DNA from: JACCYI01 sp036389195
GTDB lineage: Bacteria; Actinomycetota; Thermoleophilia; Solirubrobacterales; Solirubrobacteraceae
Length of the DNA: 16,526 nt
Assembly: GCA_036389195.1 (NCBI GenBank)
Contig: DASVQH010000423.1
Span: 1-16,526, forward strand
Direction: 5' to 3'
Below are positions 5,763 through 13,183 of this stretch, in pieces; positions within the stretch are counted from its first letter, which is position 1, and the number at the start of each line of letters is the position of its first letter. The notes under the pieces are model-generated. The model did not search any database. It was given only the letters and a program-made list of their open reading frames with translations, and was not told where the DNA came from. Position numbers and translations under genes: made by a program.

Positions 5763-7721
5763 ATGGGCGCGAGCGGGAGAGTTCGGAGTGCGGCGACGGC
5801 CGCGGCCTGCGCGGCCGCGCTGTGGGCGGCGCCGACGGCCACGGCGGCGACGGATCCGGCGACCTTCGGGCCCTGCCTGCCCTACGGCGATCAGCAGATC
5901 TGCACGGCCGAGGTTCCGAGCTTCGACGCCACGCAGCTCGACGTCGATCTGACGCGCCCCCTGAACGCGGACGACGGCACCCGCCACCCGCTCATCGTGA
6001 TGCTCCACGGCTTCGGCAACGACAAGCACGAGTGGGAGTCGCTGACCGACGAGGGCGACGGCGCCGACAAGCGCCACTGGAACTCGCACTGGTTCGCCAA
6101 GCACGGCTACTACGTGCTCACCTACACGGTCCGCGGCCACAGGACCGACGAGGCGAGCGGCACGCAGCCGCCGACGCCCGCGGGCACGTCGGTCTCCGAG
6201 CCCGACGGCAAGATCCGCCTCAAGAGCCGCGAGTTCGAGGTCCGTGACACCCAGTACCTCGCCGCGCTCGTCGCGGACGCGTTCCCCGACGTCGACCCGC
6301 ATCGGGTCGCCGTGACCGGCGGCTCGTACGGCGGCGGCGAGAGCTGGCTGCAGGCCAGCCAGGCCGAGTGGACCTGGGCGCACGAGGAGTTCGGACTGCC
6401 GGCGCTCTCGCTGCAGGTGGCGATCCCGAAGTACCCGTGGACCGATCTCGCCTACGCCCTGGCGCCCAATGGCCATCCAGGCCCCGAAGGCGTGCCGGGC
6501 GACCCGATCTACGAGTCCTCCCAGGGAGCGGCAGACTCGCCGACCGGGACCGGCAACCCGATCGGCGTGCCGAAGGCCTCCTACATCACGGGGCTCTTCG
6601 CCACGGGTCAGGCGGCCGGCCTCTACGAGGACGGCGCGTCCAACCAGGACACGTCCGAGGAAGGGCCGATCAACGTCGAGAGCTGGATCACCCGGATCCT
6701 CGCCGGCGACCCGTACGAGCCCTCCGATCCCATCGTCGCCGAGATCCGCCGTGGCCTGACCGAGTTCCGCTCGGCGTACTACCAGGACGAAGGGTGGGCG
6801 GCCCAGCGCACCGGCCGCAAGGTGGCGATCTTCTCGATCCAGGGCTGGACCGACGACCTCTTCCCCGCCGTCGAGTCGTTCCGCATGTTCAAGTACCTCA
6901 AGCGGCTCGACCCCCGCTGGCCGGTGGCGGTCGAGGTCGCCGACATCGGGCACGCGCGCGGGCAGAACAAGCCGGAGACGTGGCGGCGGCTCAACGCCCA
7001 GGCGTTCCAGTTCCTGCAGGCCAACATCAACGGCAGCCACGACCAGCAGACCACGGTGGCCAGCCAGCCGACGCTGTGCCCGAACGACGGCGAGCCCGAC
7101 TCGAACGAGACGGCGGCCATGCGGCTGACCGCCACGTCGCCCGAGGGTCTCTCCAACGGCCGTCTGACCGTCGCGTTCCCGGGCGGGGCCCTGAACAACA
7201 CGAGCGGCCTCGCCGATCCGAACGGGCCGAAGACCGACCCGGTGCTCGGCGGCTTCTTCGACAGTGCGCTTCCCGGGGCGGGCGGCCCGTGCCGCTCGTC
7301 GGCCTCGCCGGCGGTGAGTGCCTACACCGCGGTCTCGCAGCCGCTGCCGTCGGCGACCACGTACATCGGGCTGGGCTCGGTCGCGCTGCCGTACACCTTC
7401 ACCGGCCTCACCGCGACGGTCAACGCCCGCGTGTGGGACGTCGCGCCGGACGGCACGACGCTGCTGATGACGCGCGGGACGTACCGGGTGCAGCCGCCCT
7501 ACGACGCGTCGGCCGGCACGGTACGGCTGCCGTTGTTCGGCAACCACTGGCCGCTCAGGCCCGGCCACCGTGTCCGGCTCGACCTCGCCGAGGTCGACGC
7601 GGGCACGTTCCGCCCCACCAATCCGACCAACCCCAACTCGTTCGCGTTCGAGAACGCGACGCTCGTGCTGCCGACGCGCGAGGCGGGCGCGCGCCGGCTG
7701 GCCGGCACGGTCACCCCGTAG
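5763..7721 (+). CDS. Secreted alpha/beta hydrolase, X-Pro dipeptidyl-peptidase S15/CocE-like
   Basis: This 652-residue exported hydrolase has a signal peptide (MGASGRVRSAATAAACAAAL, cleavage near residues 27-30). The fold shows an oxyanion segment VMLHGFGN (79-86) and a nucleophile elbow GGSYGGGESW with Ser188. The acid is in GWTDDLFP (Asp364 or 365), and the catalytic His is His397 in ADIGHARG. The SYGG elbow and GWxDxLFP motif are typical of peptidase S15/CocE-like enzymes. The last 130 or so residues look like the family's C-terminal beta-sandwich, including LRPGHRVRLDL. Substrate could be an X-Pro peptide, ester or amide; sequence alone cannot decide. ATG 5763 was chosen over GTG 5760 because GGAGG (5753-5757) ends 5 bases before the ATG. 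That binding site is inside an inverted repeat (5710-5760), suggesting control of translation. Confidence 0.85.
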   Translation: MGASGRVRSAATAAACAAALWAAPTATAATDPATFGPCLPYGDQQICTAEVPSFDATQLDVDLTRPLNADDGTRHPLIVMLHGFGNDKHEWESLTDEGDGADKRHWNSHWFAKHGYYVLTYTVRGHRTDEASGTQPPTPAGTSVSEPDGKIRLKSREFEVRDTQYLAALVADAFPDVDPHRVAVTGGSYGGGESWLQASQAEWTWAHEEFGLPALSLQVAIPKYPWTDLAYALAPNGHPGPEGVPGDPIYESSQGAADSPTGTGNPIGVPKASYITGLFATGQAAGLYEDGASNQDTSEEGPINVESWITRILAGDPYEPSDPIVAEIRRGLTEFRSAYYQDEGWAAQRTGRKVAIFSIQGWTDDLFPAVESFRMFKYLKRLDPRWPVAVEVADIGHARGQNKPETWRRLNAQAFQFLQANINGSHDQQTTVASQPTLCPNDGEPDSNETAAMRLTATSPEGLSNGRLTVAFPGGALNNTSGLADPNGPKTDPVLGGFFDSALPGAGGPCRSSASPAVSAYTAVSQPLPSATTYIGLGSVALPYTFTGLTATVNARVWDVAPDGTTLLMTRGTYRVQPPYDASAGTVRLPLFGNHWPLRPGHRVRLDLAEVDAGTFRPTNPTNPNSFAFENATLVLPTREAGARRLAGTVTP

Positions 7722-7738
7722 CGGGAGACCTGCGCGGG

Positions 7739-7744
7739 TAGGAC
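7739..7744 (+). promoter_or_regulatory. TAGGAC box before the small membrane protein (-10 box or RBS)
   Basis: GGGTAGGACGG precedes the ATG at 7752. TAGGAC lies 7 bases upstream, which fits a leaderless -10 box, but the AGGA within it (7740-7743) also sits 8 bases upstream and would serve as a ribosome-binding site. No -35 box is evident at the expected distance. The same GGGTAGGACGG string recurs before the GTG at 10456. Confidence 0.3.
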
Positions 7745-7751
7745 GGACGGC

Positions 7752-8120
7752 ATGCCGCGGATCGAGCGCCGTCACGTCCTGCTCGCGCAGGGCGGCTACT
7801 ACCTGGCCACCGGGATCTCGCCCTTCGCGTCCCGGCGGGCGTTCGAGGCGGTGACCGGCCCGAAGACCGAGTGGTGGCTCGTGCAGACCGTCGGCGCGCT
7901 GGTCGGCGTCGTCGGCGCCGGGCTGCTGAGCGCCGGCGCGCGCCGGCGTCCGACGCCGGAGATCGTCGGCATCGCCGCCGGCTGCGCCGCGGGGCTGGCG
8001 GTCATCGACGCCGTCCACGTGGCGCGCGGGCGGATCGCGCCGGTCTACCTGCTCGACGCCGTCGCGGAGGTCGCCGCGCTCGCCGCGCTGGCGGCCAGCA
8101 GCCCGTCGGCGCCCGCGTAG
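7752..8120 (+). CDS. Hypothetical small membrane protein
   Basis: This 122-residue protein has a basic start (MPRIERRH) and about four hydrophobic segments: roughly residues 9-22 (weak), 43-60, 71-88 and 98-116. Notable residues are the paired Trp in TEWWLVQTVGALVG, an Asp in the third segment (AVIDAVHVARGRIAP) and YLLDAVAEV in the last. It looks like a conserved short membrane protein, but I cannot name a family or function. It starts 30 bases after the hydrolase stop and may be co-transcribed with it. Its last 76 bases overlap the 3' end of the converging GGDEF-EAL gene. Both ends seem real, because the overlap encodes this protein's final helix and the other protein's non-conserved tail. 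Confidence 0.72.
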   Translation: MPRIERRHVLLAQGGYYLATGISPFASRRAFEAVTGPKTEWWLVQTVGALVGVVGAGLLSAGARRRPTPEIVGIAAGCAAGLAVIDAVHVARGRIAPVYLLDAVAEVAALAALAASSPSAPA

Positions 8121-10135
8121 CCGTCGAGCACCTGCAGGCAGTCGCCCGCCGCCTCGGGGCGCCCGATGTAGAAGCCCTGCAGGCAGTCGCAGCCGAGCTC
8201 GGCGAGCTGGGCCAGGACACCGGCCGTCTCGACGCCCTCGGCGGTGACGGCGAGATCGAGGCTGCGGCCGAGGTCGATCGTCGAGCGCACGATCGCCGCG
8301 TCCTGGCGGCTCTCGTCCATGCCGAGGACGAACGACTTGTCGATCTTGATCTCGTCGACCGGCAGGTGCTGGAGCTGGCTGAGCGAGGAGAACCCCGTCC
8401 CGAAGTCGTCGATGGCGATCGTGATGCCCATCGCGCGCAGCTCCTCGAGCACCGACCGGCTGCGCTTGATGTCGGTGACGACACGGCTCTCGGTGACCTC
8501 GAGCTGGAGCAGGCGCGGCGGCAGGCCGTGCGCGGCCAGCAGGGCGGCCACGTCGGCGGGCAGTCCGCGGTCGAGCAGGTTGCGCGCCGACAGGTTGACC
8601 GCCACGCGGATCGCCCGGCCCGCGCGGTGCCACTCGCTGGCCTGGGCGATCGCCAGCTCCAGCACGCGCAGCGTCAGCGCCTTGATCAGGCCGGTCTCCT
8701 CCGCGAGGCGCACGAAGTCGGCGGGGCCGACGACGCCGCGCTCCGGATGGCGCCAGCGGGCCAGCGCCTCGGCGCCCTGCGGGCGCGTGCCGCTCAGCGA
8801 CACCTTCGGCTGGAAGAGGACGAAGATCTCGTCGCCGTCGAGCGCCGAGCGCAGGCCGCGCGAGAGCGCCAGCCGGTCGGCGCCGCGCTGCTCGCGCGCC
8901 GGCGAGTAGCCCGCGTGCCCGGAGCCGAGCTCCTTGGCCTCGTAGAGCGCGACGTCGGCCTGGCGCAGGACGTCACGGGGGTCGGCGCCGGCGGGGATGG
9001 CCGCCACGCCGGCGCTCGCGGTCACGTCGAGCGCGAGCCCGTCGACCTCGAAGGGCGCGTCGAGCGCGGTCAGCAGGCGCTCCGCGACCTCCATGCCGCC
9101 GCTGGCGCCGGCCGCCGCGCCGGCCGGCTCGAGCAGCACGGCGAACTCGTCGCCGCCGAGGCGGGCCAGCAGGTCCTCGCGGCGCAGCGCCCCGCGCATC
9201 CGCTCGGCCAGGAGCTGGAGCAGCACGTCGCCGCTGTGGTGCCCGAGCGTGTCGTTGACCAGCTTGAAGTCGTCGAGGTCGATGAGCACGAGCGCGCCGT
9301 CGCCGCGCGCGTCGGGCTCGCGCCCCGCCAGCTCCTCGAGGCGGCGAGTGAGCATCCAGCGATTCGGGAGGTCGGTCAGCACGTCGTGCGCGGCCCGGTA
9401 CTCGTTGATGGTCGCCTGGCGACCGCCGAGGTAGATCGCCGCGACGGGGATGCAGGTGAGCGGGATCAGCCACGGGCTGGCCTGCGCGGCGAGCACGGTC
9501 AGCGGCGCCAGCGCGAGCTGGAAGCCCGCCGTCCAGACCTGGTAGCCGAGGTCCGCGCGCAGGTAGGGGCCGATCGCCTGGCCTGTCAGCTGCGCGCTGG
9601 CCGCGCCGGCGAGGACGTGGTTGACGGCGAAGAACGCCACCCCGCCGGCCAGCGTGGCCGTGAGCCCGGAGGCCACCGACGTCACGGGGACCCCGCCGCC
9701 GGCCAGCGCGTGGACCCCCGCCGCCGCGCCGATGGCCAGCGCGTACTGGCCGACGTTGAAGACCGAGATCACCGCGGGGACGCGGTCGGTCCGGTCGGCG
9801 ACCACCGCCGCCAGCGCGTAGACCGCCAGCGCCGGGAGGAGGCCGAACTCCAGCAGCACGGCGTACGCGAACCCGCTGGACACCGTGACGCTGTCGTAGG
9901 AGAAGCGGTTGGGGACCTGGATCGGCAGCAGCTCGCCGCCCACGACCAGGGCCGCGAGGGCCCAGAAGCGCGGGTCCGACAGCGCGCCGTGCCAGCCGCC
10001 GCCGGTGACGGCGAGCACCACCAGCAGCGCCGCGAGCACGGCGACCGCGGCGGCGTAGACGTCGAAGGACGCCGGGATGGGGCGCAGGTCCGGTTCCCGC
10101 CGCTGGCGGTCCGGCCGTTCCCGGCGCCCGCTCAT
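8045..10135 (-). CDS. Membrane GGDEF-EAL protein (diguanylate cyclase/c-di-GMP phosphodiesterase)
   Basis: This 696-residue protein has several membrane helices at about residues 24-240, in a sensor region I cannot assign to a named domain. A GGDEF domain follows at about 245-410 and an EAL domain at about 420-665. The cyclase signature is intact (GGDEF 327-331), with the inhibitory RxxD site as RRED at 318-321, exactly five residues upstream. The EAL catalytic set also looks complete: EAL 456-458, Asn514 in NLSARN, EVTES 546-550, DDFGTGFSSL 576-585, Lys598 in IKIDKSF, Glu633 in AEGVET and Gln653 in LQGF. It can therefore be predicted to make and break cyclic di-GMP at the membrane. The ATG at 10135 follows the TGA of a tiny secreted-peptide gene by one base. 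Only its low-complexity Ala/Ser/Thr tail overlaps the converging gene. Confidence 0.95.
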   Translation of the reverse strand: MSGRRERPDRQRREPDLRPIPASFDVYAAAVAVLAALLVVLAVTGGGWHGALSDPRFWALAALVVGGELLPIQVPNRFSYDSVTVSSGFAYAVLLEFGLLPALAVYALAAVVADRTDRVPAVISVFNVGQYALAIGAAAGVHALAGGGVPVTSVASGLTATLAGGVAFFAVNHVLAGAASAQLTGQAIGPYLRADLGYQVWTAGFQLALAPLTVLAAQASPWLIPLTCIPVAAIYLGGRQATINEYRAAHDVLTDLPNRWMLTRRLEELAGREPDARGDGALVLIDLDDFKLVNDTLGHHSGDVLLQLLAERMRGALRREDLLARLGGDEFAVLLEPAGAAAGASGGMEVAERLLTALDAPFEVDGLALDVTASAGVAAIPAGADPRDVLRQADVALYEAKELGSGHAGYSPAREQRGADRLALSRGLRSALDGDEIFVLFQPKVSLSGTRPQGAEALARWRHPERGVVGPADFVRLAEETGLIKALTLRVLELAIAQASEWHRAGRAIRVAVNLSARNLLDRGLPADVAALLAAHGLPPRLLQLEVTESRVVTDIKRSRSVLEELRAMGITIAIDDFGTGFSSLSQLQHLPVDEIKIDKSFVLGMDESRQDAAIVRSTIDLGRSLDLAVTAEGVETAGVLAQLAELGCDCLQGFYIGRPEAAGDCLQVLDGYAGADGLLAASAASAATSATASSR

Positions 10136-10136
10136 G

Positions 10137-10310
10137 TCAGCCGCGGGGCCGGCGGCCCTTGAAGGTCGCGTGCGCCTTGACGCCGCTGGCCTTGCCGGCC
10201 TTGGCCTTGCCGTGCGAGGCGGCGCTCGCGGGGGTGGCCGCGCCGCCCGCCATCAGGGCGAGGACGGCGGCTCCGGCAAGGACCTTGCGGACGGCGGTGA
10301 GTCGATCCAT
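10137..10310 (-). CDS. 57-residue basic secreted peptide precursor
   Basis: This small gene encodes MDRLTAVRKVLAGAAVLALM and on through an Ala-rich signal peptide with a likely cleavage after TPASA (about residue 29-30). The mature peptide would be about 27 residues. It has many Lys and Arg, no acidic residue and no Cys, and ends in FKGRRPRG. The start at ATG 10310 has GGAG 9-12 bases upstream (CCTGGAGCAACAGTC). A longer frame to 10427 exists but would place the signal peptide internally. The TGA is followed one base later by the ATG of the GGDEF-EAL gene, so translation is probably coupled. I recognise no family. It could be a signalling ligand, a cationic peptide or a cell-wall-bound peptide; sequence does not decide. 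Confidence 0.65.
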   Translation of the reverse strand: MDRLTAVRKVLAGAAVLALMAGGAATPASAASHGKAKAGKASGVKAHATFKGRRPRG

Positions 10311-10455
10311 GACTGTTGCTCCAGGGGAAGTGGGCAGGGCGGACTTGCTCAGACAACGAACGAACGCAGGCCAAACGGTCATGGGAGCGCGAAAGTTGGC
10401 GGGCTTGCGGTCACCCGAAAGCGGCACGTCGAAAGTCGGGTAGGACGGGTCCGCC
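10311..10455. promoter_or_regulatory. Divergent control region between the secreted peptide and the SCP2-hydrolase genes
   Basis: This 145-bp gap must hold promoters for both directions. CGAAAGT occurs at 10390-10396 and 10430-10436, 40 bp apart, with a related CCGAAAGC at 10415-10422. TAGGAC (10441-10446) lies 9 bases before the GTG start on the plus strand and could be a -10 box or, through AGGA, a ribosome-binding site. On the minus strand I find only the GGAG before ATG 10310 and no convincing -35/-10 pair. Confidence 0.35.
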
Positions 10456-11631
10456 GTGCCGCCGCCCTCGCCCCCCGCCAGCCTGCAGGCCCTCGCCGAC
10501 CGCTACGAGCCCGAGATCTTCGATCCCGGCGACCGGCGGGTGCGCGTCCGCCTGCAGGGCGCCGGCGACGGCGAGTGGGACGCCGTCCTGGACGACGGTC
10601 TGGCGCTGCTGGAGCCCGCGCCTCCCGGCGACACCCCCGCGCCCGATGCGATCCTCGCCGCCGACCCGGCCACGTGGGCGACCCTCGCCTCCGACCTGCG
10701 GACGGGGATGGAGGCCTTCCGGGCCGGCCGGCTCGCCGTCCGGCGGGACCTGCACCTCGGGGTCGGGTTCCTGGCCGCCACCGCCGGCGATCGCGCCGCC
10801 GGCGCGCTGCGCTTCCGCCGCGTCGCCACCGCCGCGGGCGAGATCTCGACGATGCAGGCCGGCGCGGGGCCGCCCGTCGTGCTGCTGCACGGGCTCGGCG
10901 CGTCGAAGGCGTCCTTCCTCCCCACGCTCGGCGCGCTCGCCCCCCACCACCGGGTGATCGCCATCGACCTGCCGGGCTTCGGCGACTCCGACAAGCCGAT
11001 CGGCGGCGCCTACGACGCCGCGTTCTTCGCGCGCGCCGTGGTCGCCCTGCTCGACGCGCTCGAGCTCCCGCGGGCCGCCCTGGTCGGCAACAGCATGGGC
11101 GGCCGGGTGGCGCTCGAGGTCGGGCTCGCGCATCCGGACCGCGCCGGGCGGCTTGTGCTGCTCGCCCCGTCGCTGGCCTGGCTGCGCGACCGCCCGTGGG
11201 CACCCCTGCTGCGCCTGGTCCCGCCGCAGCTGGGCCTGCTGCAGCCGGCGCCGCGGGGCATCGTCGAGGCGATCGCGCGCCGCGCCGTCCCGGGCGGGGG
11301 CAGCGGCTGGACGGCCGCCGGCGTCGACGAGTTCCTGCGCGGCTACCTCGACCCGCGCGGCCGCGCCGCCTTCTACGCGGCGGCGCGCAACATCTACCTC
11401 GAGGAGCCGCACGGCCCCGACGGCTTCTGGACGCGCCTGCCCGGGCTGGAGGCGCCGAGCCTGTTCGTGTGGGGGCGCCAGGACCCGCTCGTGCCGCTCG
11501 CCTTCGCGCGCCACGTGCGCAGCGCGCTGCCCGGCGCGCGTCACATGGAGCTCGGCTGCGGCCACGTGCCGCAGCTCGAGCGCCCGCGGGAGGTCCACGA
11601 CGCGATGGTCCGCTTCTTGCGCCGGCCCTGA
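10456..11631 (+). CDS. SCP2-like domain fused to an alpha/beta hydrolase
   Basis: This 391-residue protein has two parts. Residues about 15-110 resemble a sterol-carrier/SCP2-type lipid-binding domain, with the ADPATWATLASDLRTGMEAF and AGRLAVRRDLHLGVGFL blocks that mark those domains. Residues about 125-391 are a classical alpha/beta hydrolase: oxyanion segment LLHGLGAS (143-150), nucleophile elbow GNSMGG with Ser213, acid Asp343 in WGRQDPLVP, and His370 in GCGHVPQLERP. All triad residues are present. No signal peptide is seen, so it is probably cytoplasmic. The fusion suggests hydrolysis of a lipid or other hydrophobic ester held by the SCP2 part, but the substrate is inferred. The start is GTG 10456; no other start gives a complete SCP2 region. 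It converges on the SMI1-like gene with a 6-bp gap. Confidence 0.85.
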   Translation: MPPPSPPASLQALADRYEPEIFDPGDRRVRVRLQGAGDGEWDAVLDDGLALLEPAPPGDTPAPDAILAADPATWATLASDLRTGMEAFRAGRLAVRRDLHLGVGFLAATAGDRAAGALRFRRVATAAGEISTMQAGAGPPVVLLHGLGASKASFLPTLGALAPHHRVIAIDLPGFGDSDKPIGGAYDAAFFARAVVALLDALELPRAALVGNSMGGRVALEVGLAHPDRAGRLVLLAPSLAWLRDRPWAPLLRLVPPQLGLLQPAPRGIVEAIARRAVPGGGSGWTAAGVDEFLRGYLDPRGRAAFYAAARNIYLEEPHGPDGFWTRLPGLEAPSLFVWGRQDPLVPLAFARHVRSALPGARHMELGCGHVPQLERPREVHDAMVRFLRRP

Positions 11632-11637
11632 GGCCGC

Positions 11638-12171
11638 TCAGTCGAGCGACCTGGCCCACAGCTCGATCAGCTCGGCGAAGCTCCTGAGCCGGGGCGCGTC
11701 CCAGCCGGGCTCGGCCGCCTCCTCCCAGTCGATGCGCACGATCGGGCTGGCGGAGCCCGCCGGCACCGCGCAGTCGCAGGCCAGGACGACGCGCCGGTCG
11801 TCCTGGGTGATCGGGAACCACGTCGGGCGCCACCAGAACCGCGGGTCGTCCATCCCCGGGACCTCCCGGCTGCCGACGCTCGCCGCGTAGGCCTCCGCGC
11901 AACGACCCCGGTAGAGCTCGATCGCCTCCTGCAGCCCGAGGTAGGACCAGCCGGGGGCGATCTCCCGATCGCGGGGGTCGGCGCCGGTCCCGGAAGCGGC
12001 GCCGTCGTGCCAGCCCCACCACGCCCGGTCGTCGGCCGGGAGCACGGAGCCGACGGACGCGAGCGTGAGGCGGTCGATGTCGCCGTCGCTCAGGCCGGGG
12101 CGCAGATGAGCGCGCACGGGAGCACCGCTCCGCTGCCAGGCGTCCTCGAGCCGGCGGAGAGCGGCCGCCAT
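11638..12171 (-). CDS. SMI1/KNR4 (SUKH)-family protein
   Basis: This 177-residue soluble protein carries the SMI1/KNR4 pattern at the N-terminus: RPGLSDGDIDRL, then LPADDRAWWGWHDGA, matching the family's LPxDhrxhhxhhNG core. Trp- and Asp-rich segments (RFWWRPTWFPI and SPIVRIDWEE) and the closing helix SFAELIELWARSLD follow. ATG 12171 was chosen; a GTG at 12180 would add three residues (M-H-V) and cannot be excluded. Bacterial members often act as immunity proteins next to polymorphic toxins. No toxin, toxin-delivery gene or repeat cluster is adjacent here, so a housekeeping or lone role is as likely. It is divergent from the BrkB gene. Confidence 0.8.
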   Translation of the reverse strand: MAAALRRLEDAWQRSGAPVRAHLRPGLSDGDIDRLTLASVGSVLPADDRAWWGWHDGAASGTGADPRDREIAPGWSYLGLQEAIELYRGRCAEAYAASVGSREVPGMDDPRFWWRPTWFPITQDDRRVVLACDCAVPAGSASPIVRIDWEEAAEPGWDAPRLRSFAELIELWARSLD

Positions 12172-12200
12172 CACGTGCACGCGTTTGGCGCGCCGCCGGG

Positions 12201-12208
12201 AAGGGGAG
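12201..12208 (+). promoter_or_regulatory. Ribosome-binding site for the BrkB-like gene
   Basis: AAGGGGAG lies 8 bases before GTG 12217 and 14 bases before ATG 12223 of the same frame. The spacing favours the GTG, which is why that start is used for the gene. Confidence 0.45.
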
Positions 12209-12216
12209 CGGTTCCA

Positions 12217-13176
12217 GTGACCATGGCTTCCCGCACCTCCACAGCCCCAGACGATCCCACAGACATCAGCGGCCCCGGCAAGAAGGCGATCTTCAAGCGG
12301 GCGCTGAAGGAGTTCAAGGAGGACAACGTCACGGACTGGGCGGCCGCCCTGACGTACTACGGCGTCCTCTCGCTCTTCCCCGCGCTCATCGCGCTGATCT
12401 CGATCCTCGGGCTCTTCGGCAAGAAGGCCGGCCAGACGCTGATCGACAACCTCAGCGCCGTCGCCCCCGGGCCGGCCAAGGACATCATCACGAACGCGAT
12501 CACCGGCATCACGAGCAGCCCGAGCAAGGCCGGGCTCCTGTTCGTCGTCGGCCTCCTCGCTGCGCTGTGGTCGGCGTCGGGCTACGTCGCCGCGTTCATG
12601 CGCGCCTCGAACTCGATCTACGACATCGAGGAAGGGCGCCCGATCTGGAAGACGCTGCCCACGCGCGTCGGCACCACGCTCGTGCTGGTCGTCCTCCTCG
12701 TCGTCGTCGCGCTCGCCGTGGTCGTCTCCGGCCCCGTGCTCGAGCAGGTCGGCAAGCTCTTCGGCCTCGGCGACACGCTGCTTACCGTCTTCTCGATCGC
12801 CAAGTGGCCGATCCTGCTGCTGGTCGTCTCCTTCATGTTCGCGTTCCTCTACTGGGCGGCGCCGAACGTGAAGCAGCCGGGCTTCAAGTGGGTGAGCCCC
12901 GGCGGGCTGGTGGCGACGATCATCTGGATCCTCGCGTCCGTGCTGTTCGCGTTCTACGTCGCGAACTTCGGCTCCTACAACAAGACCTACGGGACGCTCG
13001 GCGGCGTCGTGTCGTTCCTGGTCTGGCTGTGGATCTCCAACGTCGCGATCCTCCTCGGCGCGGAGTTCAACGCGGAGCTCGAGCGGGCGCGGCGGATCGA
13101 GGCCGGCGACGTGCGCCCCGATCAGGAGCCGTTCGCCGAGCCGCGCGACACGCGCAAGATGGAGAAGAACAAGTAG
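12217..13176 (+). CDS. YihY/virulence factor BrkB-family membrane protein
   Basis: This 319-residue inner-membrane protein shows about six hydrophobic helices, and its length is normal for the YihY/BrkB (UPF0761) family. Family hallmarks are visible: DWAAALTYYGVLSLFPALIA in the first helix, the LWSASGYVAAFMRASNSIYD block, AFLYWAAPN in the middle, and WISNVAILLGAEFNAELER at the end. A charged N-terminal stretch (KKAIFKRALKEFKEDNVTD) and a basic C-terminus are probably cytoplasmic. The GTG start is set by the upstream AAGGGGAG; ATG 12223 (two residues shorter) is an alternative. Function is not established: it was once called ribonuclease BN in error, and some members are linked to serum resistance. 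It converges on the acyltransferase gene with a 7-bp gap. Confidence 0.9.
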   Translation: MTMASRTSTAPDDPTDISGPGKKAIFKRALKEFKEDNVTDWAAALTYYGVLSLFPALIALISILGLFGKKAGQTLIDNLSAVAPGPAKDIITNAITGITSSPSKAGLLFVVGLLAALWSASGYVAAFMRASNSIYDIEEGRPIWKTLPTRVGTTLVLVVLLVVVALAVVVSGPVLEQVGKLFGLGDTLLTVFSIAKWPILLLVVSFMFAFLYWAAPNVKQPGFKWVSPGGLVATIIWILASVLFAFYVANFGSYNKTYGTLGGVVSFLVWLWISNVAILLGAEFNAELERARRIEAGDVRPDQEPFAEPRDTRKMEKNK

Positions 13177-13183
13177 ACGGCGG

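Noticed and set aside
5742..8633. Minus-strand open frame of more than 900 codons across the hydrolase and small membrane protein
   Set aside because: It crosses several well-supported genes on the other strand and gives a compositionally odd Arg/Gly/Val-rich product; a typical high-GC shadow.
7871..10162. Plus-strand open frame opposite the GGDEF-EAL gene
   Set aside because: The opposite strand has intact GGDEF and EAL motifs; this frame has no recognisable motif.
10311..10455. Possible c-di-GMP riboswitch upstream of the c-di-GMP enzyme unit or the hydrolase
   Set aside because: Isolated GAAAG and CAAAC strings recall GEMM elements, but the conserved core and paired stems are not present on either strand.
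11638..12171. SMI1/KNR4 protein as immunity gene of a toxin system
   Set aside because: No polymorphic toxin, secretion gene or other immunity gene is adjacent; the neighbours are a hydrolase and BrkB.
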